NCBI RefSeq assembly: GCF_028769735.1
Contig: NC_088171.1
Coordinates: 71,751,216 to 71,815,215, forward strand
From: Zonotrichia leucophrys gambelii
Taxonomy: Eukaryota; Chordata; Aves; Passeriformes; Passerellidae
Direction: 5' to 3'
Length of the DNA stretch: 64,000 bases
Positions 33,901 to 45,770 of this stretch are shown one piece after another. Under the pieces are notes generated by a model. It was not told the origin of the DNA, made no database searches, and saw nothing but the letters and a program-made list of their open reading frames with translations. Every line of letters starts with the position of its first letter. Within the stretch, counting starts at the first letter, position 1. A program made the position numbers and the translations under genes.

Positions 33901-36900
33901 CTCACTTTCAATCACTTAAAACATGACCTAAAGTAAAGCAACACAAGGAAATCATTGATTACATTCAGGTGTAAACTTCCATTTGCATGAGGATTTCTGC
34001 TTACAACATGGTGCCCTGTTCTCAGGTGGTCTGGAGGCACCACTGCAGAGGGAAGGATGTCTGGTCACCAGGCCACCACATTTCCTTGTGAGCCCAAACA
34101 GCACCACTGAGGAATTGAGCTGACATACAGCATGGGAAACCTTGCACAGCAAGAGGGACCCATTGGGCTGTGGAAATGACAGTCCTGCGCACGGTGAATG
34201 GAGAAGGTGCATCTGTGGAGCCTCTTCTTGATGAGGTTTTTTTGTCCTTTTTTCAGGAGCAGATAGTTACTGTAGAAATTAGTCAATGGTTCATTCTTTT
34301 AAAGTCAAACTTTTAAAGAAAAACTGGTGTCCCTCTCTGCATTCATAATTTCCAAGAAATGGGCTTATATGATTATACCAAACTAAGTTTCAGCTATGCA
34401 ATTACCTCCTTTACTAATTAGTGATTGGATATACAGACTCTTATGGTCAATTTGCCTGACTTTTTCTCCTTCTTGCCCATCTTTCTTTCTCATTCCTACT
34501 AACCCCACAACATTCTTCTTAGCAATCACCCCCTGTTGTTGCCCTTGCTGTATGCCTTATTTCTCTGCCTCAGAAAACAACAGCACCAGAAAACTCTATC
34601 ACAAATCAAGCCCCAGTCTTCTGAGAGGAGCAAAATTTGGTAAATGCTGAATAAGCCGAAGTAGACAAGCCTTTATTTTTGCCATTATGTAGATTTGATT
34701 ATTATCATGTATGATTAAAAGAAAAATATACATAATGGAGCTGAAAATGACATTTTTGATCCCTTCCCATGGGCATGAATCTTTGCATGCTTTCTTTCTC
34801 CATCTCTTTGCTGTCAAACTCATGGTTGAGGAAAAGGTACTAACACAGCTCACCTCACTCCTCTGTTCTGACCTTTGGGTAGACACAACCCATGCATGCA
34901 AATTAGGAATGGGACATTAATCAGCTGAAGGCATTGGGCTTTACTCTTTACCATAAAATCGATGCTTAGACACTAGGGATAAGTCTGATGGGAATAACAA
35001 TCTAATGTAACTTTTCATTTGTTTCATGTCCACTCCTAACATTGTCAATGAGAAATCTGAAAGACAGCCCATTCAGAAATTCAGTTGCATTGTTGATCAG
35101 AATGGAGCTACAAAATATTGTTAGCTGTCGTGTAGTATTTATGGTTAGAAAAAAACAAACAAAAATATTCACAGTCACTTGTGTGTATGCCAAATTTTAC
35201 AAAGCCAAAACATGCTATGAAAGCTGACAAGCCAGATAGGAATTATTCACCATTAAAACAAAAATATGAAAAAGTAGAAAGAACAAGCAAAGCCCCAAAG
35301 TAAAAATATTAACTAAAGTAAAGCACTAAAAGGCTCAGTGCCAGGTTCAAAAGCCTGTTTTAGTTGCTGTAAGCTTTTCAAGCAAAGCAGCTGGGCACAT
35401 AGTTGAAACTACTGACCTCAGTGCAGTTGTGCTTTCTCCTACCTAGTCCCAATTTGGACCATGAGACGGATGCCAAATACTGGTGCTAGAAATTCTTTTC
35501 CCATCAGATGCATTGCAATTCTGTTCCTTTTATGAATTTCTAAGTGCAGCCTACTTTCAGCCTAGTTTTATCTGCAGCTGCCATCAGCAAACCCACCTCT
35601 GATTCACACAAACTCACTCAATGGCTAAAGGTAAGTCCTCTCCAGGCAAAAATAAACTTTTATTTATAAAGTACCAAGCACACAATGAATAATGGAAAAG
35701 GAACTCTCCTAATGACATCCTACAGGGTAGAGAGGAACAAAACCCAAACAACATCCTTCACATATAGTTTGCTTAGGACCCCACCTCTGTCCTTTGTAAA
35801 GCTGCATATGCTGATCTTCCTCCTTTACTCTTGTAACTGAAAACCCTAAAACTGTGGGTCTCTTGCAAAAAATCACCTATGTGTTTGCTATATTACATTA
35901 TGTGCTGTCAAAAAGCTGTGAAAAACTCCTTTGCAAGAGCTTCAAGTTGGCTGCAGATGTCACATGCAGCCCTCCCTCTCTCCTCTCATATCAATGCAGT
36001 TTATTTACACAACACACAATATATCATACATCAATAACTAGGTTTTTAATTAATAGAACAGCTTTAGAAATTGCCCTTCCAGGATGATTTGTATGTTTTT
36101 AGTTTACTTTTTAATACCTCTCAACCTACCTCATTCCGTGTCTAATCTCACAAATGTTGTTATCAATGCATTATAATTGAGGTTATGAAAGTCAGCTTCT
36201 AACCTATTCAGAACAGTCAATCTGCCTTAAAATATTTCTGTTTGGAAACAGGCAAAATCTCTTTCAAGAAGTGACATTCCTTTCATTGCCTGCTTTATGT
36301 AGAAACATGCTCCATTTGGGGTCCAAGAAGAATGACAGATAAAAGGGAGAAATATAATTATACGTATACTTCCTATCAAATTAAAGCAAAGCAAAACAAA
36401 TAAGTGGTGGTGGTTTCCATTGTGTGAAAACTACTATCGTATTCATATGTTTTAAGAACAGCAATAAAAATGTCTTCAAAGATATCATATGTTATTTGAT
36501 TTAGACTCAAAGCTTGAAAAATTGAATAATTTATAATGCCACTTTATTACTGAAGAGTGTGCACTACAAAGAGATATGATGTGCTGAATTAAATGGCACA
36601 ATTCACTCGTTAAATTAATTAGGAACATAAATGCAAAATCTCAAAAAATATGGTTAGCAGAGGAGAGGTGAGTGAGAAGAGAAAGTCTAACCACCACATT
36701 TTCTTACAGAAGATTGGAGACATTTTCATGGGCAGGATAGCCCCCTGAACTCTGCAGCAGCCCTGTGTGGCCCACTTCCATCCTCCATGAGAGGTATTTC
36801 ATGAAATAAGCATGTGAGAGGCATTTGTGTCCAGGCTGTGATAGTTATAGTTCAGGCCTCTTCAACAACAGGGGAAAATGCAAATAATTTAATTAGCATA

Positions 36901-38999
36901 TTTCTGTGAATTAATGCCATTTATCAGAAAAGGTCCAAGTGATAATCACGCTGCTTGAGAGCTAATTGAAAGCAGAAATCTTGAGCACAAGATCGATGTG
37001 AATTGAGGCATCTGGGCACAGCGTGAGGGCACCCAGAAAAGCGCCAGTAGTAAGGAAATGCCTGTGGTGCCTTGTCCCTGCTGAGGGGACCGAAAAGAAG
37101 GGCTCCCATGGGTATGAGTGACATGGCAACTGAACTTGTGGGACCCAGCACAAGGTAACCCCAGCCAAATCTTTTCAGGCCGTTCCTCTGAAAAGATTGT
37201 AGGATCCTTTCTCCGAGTGTTCCCTTCTTCTGAGTCCTACCCCCTGTCACTGCTAGGAGTCTGTGAAGCCAGACCTTTGGGGTAGCAGCGACACGGCGCT
37301 GTTTGGTTTTCTCACAGAGAACCGCTGCTTTGTCTGTAGGATACGTCTGGCACACACAGTGCACTAAGGAAGGGCTTTTCAAGGGGAGTGGATGGCCCTT
37401 TAAAGAAATAAAAAAGGAGAAAAATAGGCTGTCTGTATCTGTGTGCTGGTCTGCGTTTGCCTATGGGCAGCTGGTGTCAGCCTGTGAAACTGCATCTTCT
37501 GTAGCAAAACGTACAAAACAGCATTTAGGTCTTTCACTTCTTCCCTACCTCCTGCTGCCCAGTGCAGAAGGCATTAATGAAGACCCCAGGAGCTGGATGA
37601 TATCCTTTGCACTGGCTGATAGAAAGGGAAGCCAGCAAATGGGAGCCTAGGGATGCCACAGCATGCCAATACTCCTCTTCATCCCCACGTACTTAAATAC
37701 CAGATCTCACAGTGTTTGTTCATTTGTCATCCATGTGTGTGAAGCAAGACATATTCTGAACAGAGGCAGGTGTAAAGACACATTTTGGCAGAAGAGATTT
37801 CTGGTCATGTCTTCTCAGATGGAAAGTGAGAGAAATGTACCCAGAAACATGGCAATCACCAATATGTTTGCTTCTCTTCTGCCCAAAGGCATCTGGAAGT
37901 CAGGGTTTCCTGGCTGGTCTTGGTTAACAAAGATGTTTAAAATGTTAATTGCTGTCTGTGTGGTTAAATAAGTATGGACTCCAATAACTGCTGCCCTGGA
38001 TCAAGAGCAAAATCCATTGGAAAGAGGTGCTTTACTTACAACTTATGAACAGTGCAGCTGCAGACCCTTGCAGACAGCTTTGGCATCTGGCATCGTGTCC
38101 TAGCCTGAGAAACCTCCTCTCAGGAGAACAAAACTCCCTGACTACTACACCCCATTGCAGCTCATTGTGTTCACTGAAAGAAAAAGCTCATTTTGTAGAT
38201 CTGGAGCTTCATGGGCAGTCCCAAACTAAGTCTGTGCTCCACCCTTTGGAAAAAGGAAACATTTCTAGCTTTCAAACATTAAGCACATACCCAAGGGCAA
38301 ATATTGTCCACTTTTAACATGGGAACCCCTGGGCAGTATAGCTGCAGACCCTAAGCCTGATTAAAGAGTTCCCTGAAATTGCCTGTATGAAAAAGCCAGA
38401 TGCTCAAATGCTTCATTGTCTCAATGCTTGTCTGCAACAGACCGAGTGTTTCCCTCTCCTCAAAGCATAGTTCTGCACTGCCAGAAAAACAAATAGCAGA
38501 AAACAATTCTCAGATTTGACTATAGAGAGAGAATCTGGGAGAACAGAATGAGTCACTTTTCTACATAACTTCTTTAAGGGTTGTTTTATGCAAATTGTCT
38601 CACTTCCTCTAACCTTTGAAATGACATCTCTGATGAAAAGTGAGGAACTAAAAGTTTTTCTTCATTTGGAAATATAGACTTTAGGCATCAAGGATGAATA
38701 GGCAGAAGGACTACCAACAAATGAGGTAGTGGGAAGAGTCACTTTTTCCTCCCTTTTATAAGGTAAACTTTAACTGGAGAAGGATTTTTTTGGTCACTAA
38801 TTTAAAACAATGCTCCTTGTTTAGCAATTAGATATGACACAGACAGAAAATGTGATGCTGAAACCACTCAGAAAAAAGTGCTCCCTGTAATTATTTGTGT
38901 TAATAATGTCTCTTTTTCTTGTCTTTGGCATTTTCTTTAAACTCACACTGTAAGAACACAATGCATAATTGTTCTGAGCTACTTAACACGATTAATGGT

Positions 39000-39031
39000 G
39001 GAGAAACAGGTGCTGGAGAAACAGGTGCAGG
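39000..39031 (+). repeat. 15-bp tandem duplication
   Basis: GAGAAACAGGTGCTG is followed immediately by GAGAAACAGGTGCAG, two copies of a 15-bp unit with one difference. Confidence 0.85.
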
Positions 39032-39987
39032 GAAGCATTTCTCCCACTCTGTTGGAATTTATCTCAATCTGTGTCCATCGAAGTATTTAAAAACTGAAGA
39101 AACAGCTTTTCATACAAAGAAATGTTCATAAACACAATAAATGGAGGTAATTATATCCTGCAGTCAGCCAAATTCAATATGATTCACATATCAGAGTCAC
39201 TTGACTTCTCTCTGGATTTGCTCTGAATGACACCTCTGACTTGTAACAATTTCTGTTCCAAGCTGTTATGAAGCCATTTACATTAAATGATGGCAGCACT
39301 TAGAAGGGTGGCTGAGTGAGTTTCTACTGCAAATAGTGCTCAAATTAAGCAAAATCATGGCTTGTGAATATGTACATGACAGGATTTTTATTTTTCTTTT
39401 TTATTTCTTTTTGCTGTAGCTTTGTTGTTTTTTTTTCTTAATGTTGTATAGGGAAAAGGGCTCAGTATAAATACTATTGCAAAAAGCTTACAGTTTCCTA
39501 GGAAGTCATTGTCATGTCATTATTTTTCCTCATATCTCCTTCCACTGAGAGTACATTTTTAAGTCTCCCACTCTCAAGCAGCACTGAATTACTGGACAGA
39601 CATCCATGGCCTGCAAGCTACCTCTAACATGTAGAGCAGCCCTAGGACCCACTGCACATATATTCAACCCCTCATATATACAGCTTAAGAGCTCACTGCT
39701 TTGCCATTTACCCCCCAGCCTACACACCCATGTCGGGGGTAGCAATCCATCCAAGCCGCATCCTCCCAGCTCCTTCAGCCTTTACCCTGATCCTGCTGCA
39801 GCCCTGAGGTGCCTCCTCCGTGGGCAGTGCTCAGGTGCCCAGAGCCTGGCACAGCAGCGCCCGGCATGGCTCATGCACCGCCTGCCTGCGAGGGCTTGCC
39901 CAAGCCGTGGTCCCAGCACCTCACACAAGCTGAGCCACAGAAGATGCTGGGGAGCAGCACAACACCTGAGGCTTGTTCTTGGACACA

Positions 39988-39993
39988 AATAAA
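39988..39993 (+). terminator. Possible poly(A) signal after a GC-richer patch
   Basis: AATAAA lies just downstream of the GC-richer stretch 39700-39980. It might end a noncoding transcript, but the hexamer is common in AT-rich DNA and there is no other support. Confidence 0.15.
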
Positions 39994-42484
39994 ATGCAGA
40001 ATGCTTTCACAAATCCTTTGTGCATCCAGAGCAGTATAAGAGAACTGCAGAAAGATTTTGAGAAGAGATATACTTCATTTAGTCTCGTTATGCCTGCCCT
40101 TTTATTCCAAAATAAATTCACAGAGAAGAAAATGGATAAGCTGAATATTCATCAACCACCATTTGTAATACTTTAAGTGCATCAATGCCTGTTTACAGAA
40201 ATAGGACTTGCCCTCCAGTACACTGGTTTATCAGATGATAAACAAATGATAAGCATTTCCTTTCATTTCTAAATTAAAAAAAATAAAAGCTAGCCAACAC
40301 TTGGGATGAAGCATGATGTATCACTAAAGAAATTTGTTGTGACTCTCCCTCCTCCTTCAAGAGTGTGAAGTTTCTGGTATATTGGAAGTTGATTTTGGGA
40401 TTGTCTTTAAAGATTGAAAGAGTCCATAAATTTTCATGAGCAGTGAGCTATGTTGCAGTTACAGCAAGAACAGTACGTGCACTGTATGTGTGTTAAAGGC
40501 ATCTGAATGCTCAAGCAATAATTAGAATACAAACTACCTATGCAGAACATTTCTTCCCCTTACATCTATCTTCTTGTTATGAGTAAGATATTGAGGACTG
40601 TATGTAATTAAAAAAAAAAAAAAAAAGAGGCAAGGAGACACAAGGAAGAGTTCAAGAGAATTCTTCTGAAGTTGGCACCAGCAGCTGAGGGGGACTGCCT
40701 GACTCTGATCTTCTGAGACTGATTGCCACACTATGATCTCTGCTTTTCAAAATAATGGTGAGGATCTCAACACAATTCCAGCTGAGCACAGCAAAAGTGT
40801 GAGAGCCCTCCTTAAAGCCTTTCCCTGCTCCTGCTAACACCAGTGGGATGCTGCATAAGCCCCTCCTTGCTGGAATGTCCTCAGTTAGCCTGAGGGCTCA
40901 CGTGGGGTCTGTGGGTCAATGCTAAAACAGAACACTGTCAGAGGGCACAAGAGAGTTTCCACCCCCAGCAGGATCTGTCAGAAACATATACAAATTCTGT
41001 GGAGAGTATTTCAAGGGAAGAAGATCCATGCATTACTCACTGAAAACACATATATGACTGATTTTAAACTTCAGGTTTAAAAAATAAAATCATAACATAT
41101 AAGGATTTTATCGTGCATTTACTTTGACTGCCACCTGTGTCTTCTCTGAAATGGTACAAGTCCTTGGGGCATGATCACAATTAAACAATGAACTGATAAT
41201 TACAGACTCATTTCTGCTAAGATGTATGTTCACTTCAGCTGAGGTGTTGAGTGTTTATTACAGTCTTAAAGATGTTCTCATGCTGGCTCCAAAGAGTAAA
41301 TGCACAGTGGATTTTTTTTTACCTATTTCTTAAGGAGGGAGTGTGTAACTCCTCTCCCTTAGGGACACACAGTGACCAAGTAGTATCCACTGTTTTCTTG
41401 TAACATTAAAGCCGTCCTGGTATGGGAGTGAGATGATCACATATATACTTGGTCTTCCTGCCCCATGGATTCTAATACTTCCTTAATATTAAGGATTCCA
41501 ACTGTTCCACTGAAGCCAGTACTATTCTTTACATGCTTAAAAGTACAGGAAATCTATTGATTGAAAATTAAAGTGACCTGGATTTATCCCAGGATATTTC
41601 AGTGTTGAGCGTGACTGAATTCTAACACAGCTCTCTATGCATATTCATGGTTCTTTGCCTCTAGGTCTTACACTGTCTCCTAAACAGGATAACATAATGA
41701 GAGCATCCTAAAACATGTCTGTTTCTTAAAAACAGCAACTCTGACCAAAAATGCTGAGGAGCCTGGGAGATGGTTGCACTTTAATAGATGGTGACTCTGT
41801 CTGGCCTTCTCTTCTGTGAAGGTGTTGGCCTCACAAAGCTCAGCGCAGAATTGGACAGTACTTTCATTACAGTGTGGTTGGCAGGTGCATAAAGAATACA
41901 CAGGGCATCTGCAATCCCACTGTGAGCTTCATCTCACTTGGCCTGAGAGATGACTGCATTTTCTCTTTAGGATCTTATCTGTGTGGAGATTTTTGCAAAA
42001 CAAGGGCATCAAAGAATTTCAGATACCTGCCTTAGCAAGTTAGTGCCACAATACTGATGGTGGAGCCCTGTGGGGTTTGCCCAAAGGATTCATCAGATCA
42101 CAGCAGAGGCAAAGCCATGTCACAGGAGTGTAAGCCCTGGTTGCAGTCCCTGTTAAACAGCTTAGACACTTCTGAGTTATCTGGGCTGATCTGTGCCAGA
42201 TGCCCAGTCTCTTTTGGGAAGTGATTTCTTTCCTTCCTTCTCCTGAAAAGCCAGGCTTCAAAAAAGGCTGAATTGTAATGAGACAGGGTTTTTCATCTCA
42301 GCTCTGAGAAAATGGATACAACACTCTCTGAGTACAAGGAACACCCAAATTCACATTACCAGTGATTCCCTTTAAAATAACCAAAGAAATTTCACTGTTT
42401 CTCAGATAGAAATATATTTAAAAATTAACCCATCTAAGAATAGAACATTTTTGCCAGAAAACATTTTTCTATTGCCATTAAAAA

Positions 42485-42560
42485 GTAAATCTATTAAAAA
42501 GATGATAAAAACTCTAAAAGTAGTAAATCTATTAAAAAGATGATAAAAACTCTAAAAGTA
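42485..42560 (+). repeat. Perfect 38-bp tandem duplication
   Basis: Two identical 38-bp copies, 42485-42522 and 42523-42560. Each starts GTAAATCTATTAAAAAG and ends TCTAAAAGTA. With no difference between copies, the duplication is recent on an evolutionary scale, or could be an assembly artefact. Confidence 0.95.
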
Positions 42561-44307
42561 AACTCAACTTTCAGGGGTTTGGTGAAACACCATCTCAGGC
42601 TGCCAAAGGGTTTGTGTCTGCTGTGGGAGTAGTTTGGTTAGGTTTTGTTTTACCTTGAGTCAACATCCAGACTTTTTATATTCCTTCTCCTAGGAAACAC
42701 ATTACTTTCAGCTATCCCTAGATGCATATTTATCTCCTTTTACACGGCTACTCAGATTTTAGGTCAGTAAAGGATATTTAAGAACACAGTGAAAATATAT
42801 AAAAATGGCTTAGTTAAAGTAGTCCCCCTCCCTAAGCTGTCAAAGTCTTCAGGCTCCAAACCAACACATCTTGCCTATCATTATCTTTGCCTTGTAAGCA
42901 AAGCCTTGGCAGCCTTATGAGAGCTCTTAGATTAATAGAAGTCAGCCAAGCCATCCAAGTTAGAAGTACATATCGCACTGGAGTGGTGCCATTTAACTAG
43001 TTAATGTTTAGAAAGCCTTTTGATATCCACAGATGAAAGGCATGGTAACAGTGCAAGGCATTACTGTTATTACCTGCAGATGGTAAGAAGTTCTCCCACA
43101 GCTACTGTGTGTATATCATGAAAATCTGAAGTCTGGCAAATTTCCTGTAACATAACAAAAAGGAACTGCCATAGTCTTCTACTTAGTCTGGCTTAGTACA
43201 GGCAGAGTTTTAAAGGGCCTTGAAAAACTGCAATAAGCAGCAGTTTCCCAGTAGATCCAGAGAAATCTACATAATCTATCTTGATTTGTTAATTGCCTTA
43301 ATGTCAGGCCTTCAGCTAGTGGTTTAAAAACTTCTGTTCTGCTAAGTATCCTCTTCTCACGCTCCAAATACTTCGCAACTACTGTGAAAAAAATCCCTCT
43401 GATCTTTCTGTTTGTCATGCCATCAGCACCCCAAATCTCTCCATGTGGCGTGACCCCCAAAGGTCATCCCTTGGATACCACAGCGAGGGAAGCTTGTGCT
43501 TGGATTGGGATGGATGTACAGCCCCAGCAGAGCATGATATGGGTATTCCTGACAGCAGGAATGGGGATGTTGGGCTGCCTGCTGCAGCGCAGCTGCAAGA
43601 CCCCTCTTTTGCAGCCCATGTCCAACATATCAGGCAGACAGACAAAAACTGCAGCAGACTGACAAAGTACGTGCAAAAAATGTGTCTTGTCCTGGAGCTT
43701 AGGACAAGCTGGACTAAGCAGGGAAGGAAGAGGAAGCAGTCAAATCCTGGAGCCAGACCTTGGCTGGAAATGATTTCCACTGCTCCTTAAGGAGCATGAT
43801 GCAGCCACGATTTGTTTTGCACAGCCCTTGAGACAAGGAGATAAAATACAATCTCTGGATACTATGCTTTTTTGGTCCAGGGATATCTGAAATGATAGGG
43901 AAGAAGGTGTTAATGCTTTATTTAAGTTCAAGTGTTTTATCCTGAGTTTGTGTGTATTTCTTGCTACTGTGAATGCCACCTACATCCCTTTTGGAGTTGG
44001 CCAAATGGCAAAAGGCAATCCTGTTACAAACCAAAGATGAAGGGATGAGAACAGAAAGTAGATCAGCATCCCTGGATCTTTAAGTGCCTCAGTGCCTTTT
44101 TCCCTCCTAAAGTTAAGGGCATAGGTATGATTTAATTTTGTCTCACAAAAAATTAAAAAACCAGGAAAAACCAGTTATGCCCTCTCTTGGTACAGAAAAG
44201 CATTATTTTGGTTTCTTGGACAGTTAGGATACACACGTTTTTAAAGATCAACCCTATGTAGAAAGTGATCAGACTGATCTGATCTGGCCTGGAGAGCTTT
44301 GATGGCA

Positions 44308-44409
44308 GCATGAGAGGCAGCTTGGTCTAGTGGACTGAAAAGCAACAATTCCTGAGGTCTAATCCTGGCTGACACAGAGCCACTGTGTGGCCTTGGGCAA
44401 GATCCTTAA
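44308..44409 (+). mobile_element. MIR-like tRNA-derived SINE relic
   Basis: A fragment of an ancient amniote CORE-SINE of the MIR type. The tRNA-like head carries an A box, TGGTCTAGTGG at 44323-44333, which fits the pol III consensus. About 30 bases later there is a decayed B box, GGTCTAATCC at 44356-44365. The MIR core signature CACTGTGTGGCCTTGGGCAA follows at 44381-44400. It is truncated after CAAGATCCTTA. It is too diverged to be active. A true tRNA gene is excluded because no cloverleaf with paired acceptor ends is visible. Confidence 0.8.
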
Positions 44410-45559
44410 AAAGACATGTCAGGTTAACTTAGGCCTAAAATTAAAGTTTTACAAATATACGTATTTGCAAATACTTACATCGGTAGAAACGAATGTCACA
44501 TTTTTTTATTTAATTCCAGTGGGGAAGAGGAACAATATTTCCAGTTAGAGGACTTGGAGATCTTTTTTTCTGCACTGCAGTTTCAGTGCTCAACTAGAGA
44601 TGGTGTCTGAAAGCAAAACTGGTCAAAAATTGCTTCTTGTGGCTGTAAGGGAACACGATCTTGGTTCAGAGAGCTCTAGAGCAGTGGGTGCTTGTGTTAA
44701 AACCTTCATTCTCATTCAAGGAACACTAAGAATTAATTAAGTATATGGTAAGCAATATCTGCAGCTCAAGAACCAGACTGCTTTCTGGTGAGTGTTTTCC
44801 ATCACCCTTGCCAGCCTGAATTAGAAACCAATTTTCAGACCTGTGGAACTACATCCAAGGGCAGACACAGGCAGTGTTTTAGAGATTATAGGGGAGTTTA
44901 AGATGATTTACACCCTGTGTGATACTAACTTGTTAATATCTATCAAGTTGTTACCTTCCTATGATTCTGTTTTTACCCAAACTGCTTTATTATAATGACA
45001 CTACTGCTAGACCAGCCAGCACTGAATTATGGATGGCCCTTGTTTAGAGAGAGTTTGGACCTGGGAGGCATCTCAATTTCTGTGGCAATATTACTGCAAC
45101 GTTACTGCATTCCCTTAAGTGATGAGACTGTCACAGACAATGCTGCTTTGTTCAGAGCATTTTGGGTTGCTCTGGAGTGGAATTTTCCCCCCTTACTGTG
45201 AAAGGCAGCCTTTTGCTATTTTTTATGTGACTCTCTGTAGTTCTTAGTCTTTCTAGAGGAAACTAGGAATTTGGTGGGGTGGGAAAGGACTTGCCTTGGG
45301 AAAGAGGCCAAGCCTACTGCCTTGCAGGAACAGCTGCAGGTGGCCTGGTATCCACAGCTAATACAACAGGGGAAAATTAGCTGCCAGACAGGGCGGCAGT
45401 CAAGGAATTAATTCCTCTCTATGGCTTACAGGTACAGTGGAAAACACAAACCCAAAGCTAAAGTGGATAGCAACTGGCTGCAAGACAGAAATTAAAGAGG
45501 AGAGATAATGGTCAAATTTAAATGTGTCAAAAGTTGTCAGTGTCTGCACGAAGCCCTGC
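44410..45559. other. Unique noncoding DNA
   Basis: No gene is recognised. A 68-codon plus-strand frame at 44995-45201 has no known motif. Confidence 0.6.
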
Positions 45560-45770
45560 AGTGAGACAGGTTAGTTCATCTTATCCATGAGAGATCTAAA
45601 AATGATTTGCAAGGTGGCAAAAACCTGCAGATGCCACAGAGTTATGTGGAATAATTAGGACTAGAGGCTGTATGGCACTCCAGTGATATGCAGTAAAGCT
45701 GGGTGAGCTGAGAGCACAACACATAAAATGCAAGGTAACACAAATTGTGACAAAGCATTTGACCTACCTG
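45560..45770 (+). mobile_element. Very old CR1/L3-like LINE relic
   Basis: This stretch resembles the reverse transcriptase region of ancient amniote CR1-type LINEs. CCTGCAGATGCCACAGAGTT stands where such elements have a GCAGATGACAC(A)GAGTT sequence encoding the ADDT motif. It is followed by ATGTGGAATAATTAGGACTA, AAGCTGGGTGAGCTGAG and AAATGCAAGGTAACACA, in the order expected for the element. It is heavily mutated, and here the aspartate codons read DAT. The limits are approximate and the relic may extend to about 45900. It is much older than the other CR1 copies. Confidence 0.6.

Larger units (their letters stand above)
27906..44307. other. Long unique noncoding region, no gene recognised
   Basis: About 16 kb without a recognisable gene or interspersed repeat. 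It contains short A runs (32110-32123, 40606-40626), small tandem duplications (39000-39031 and 42485-42560), a GC-richer patch at about 39700-39995 and a homeodomain-like AT-rich stretch at 36500-36960. The longer open frames (152 codons at 36924-37382 minus, 149 at 31973-32422 minus, 128 at 39606-39992 plus, 121 at 43415-43780 minus) resemble nothing I know, and several overlap equally long frames on the other strand. Confidence 0.6.

Noticed and set aside
36924..37382. 152-codon minus-strand frame
   Set aside because: No known motif. It overlaps another minus-strand frame of 68 codons and fits a locally GC-richer patch with few stops. Conservation would be needed to revive it.
44323..44365. 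A tRNA gene suggested by A and B boxes
   Set aside because: No cloverleaf or acceptor stem is visible, the B box is damaged, and the sequence continues into the MIR core, so it is a SINE relic.
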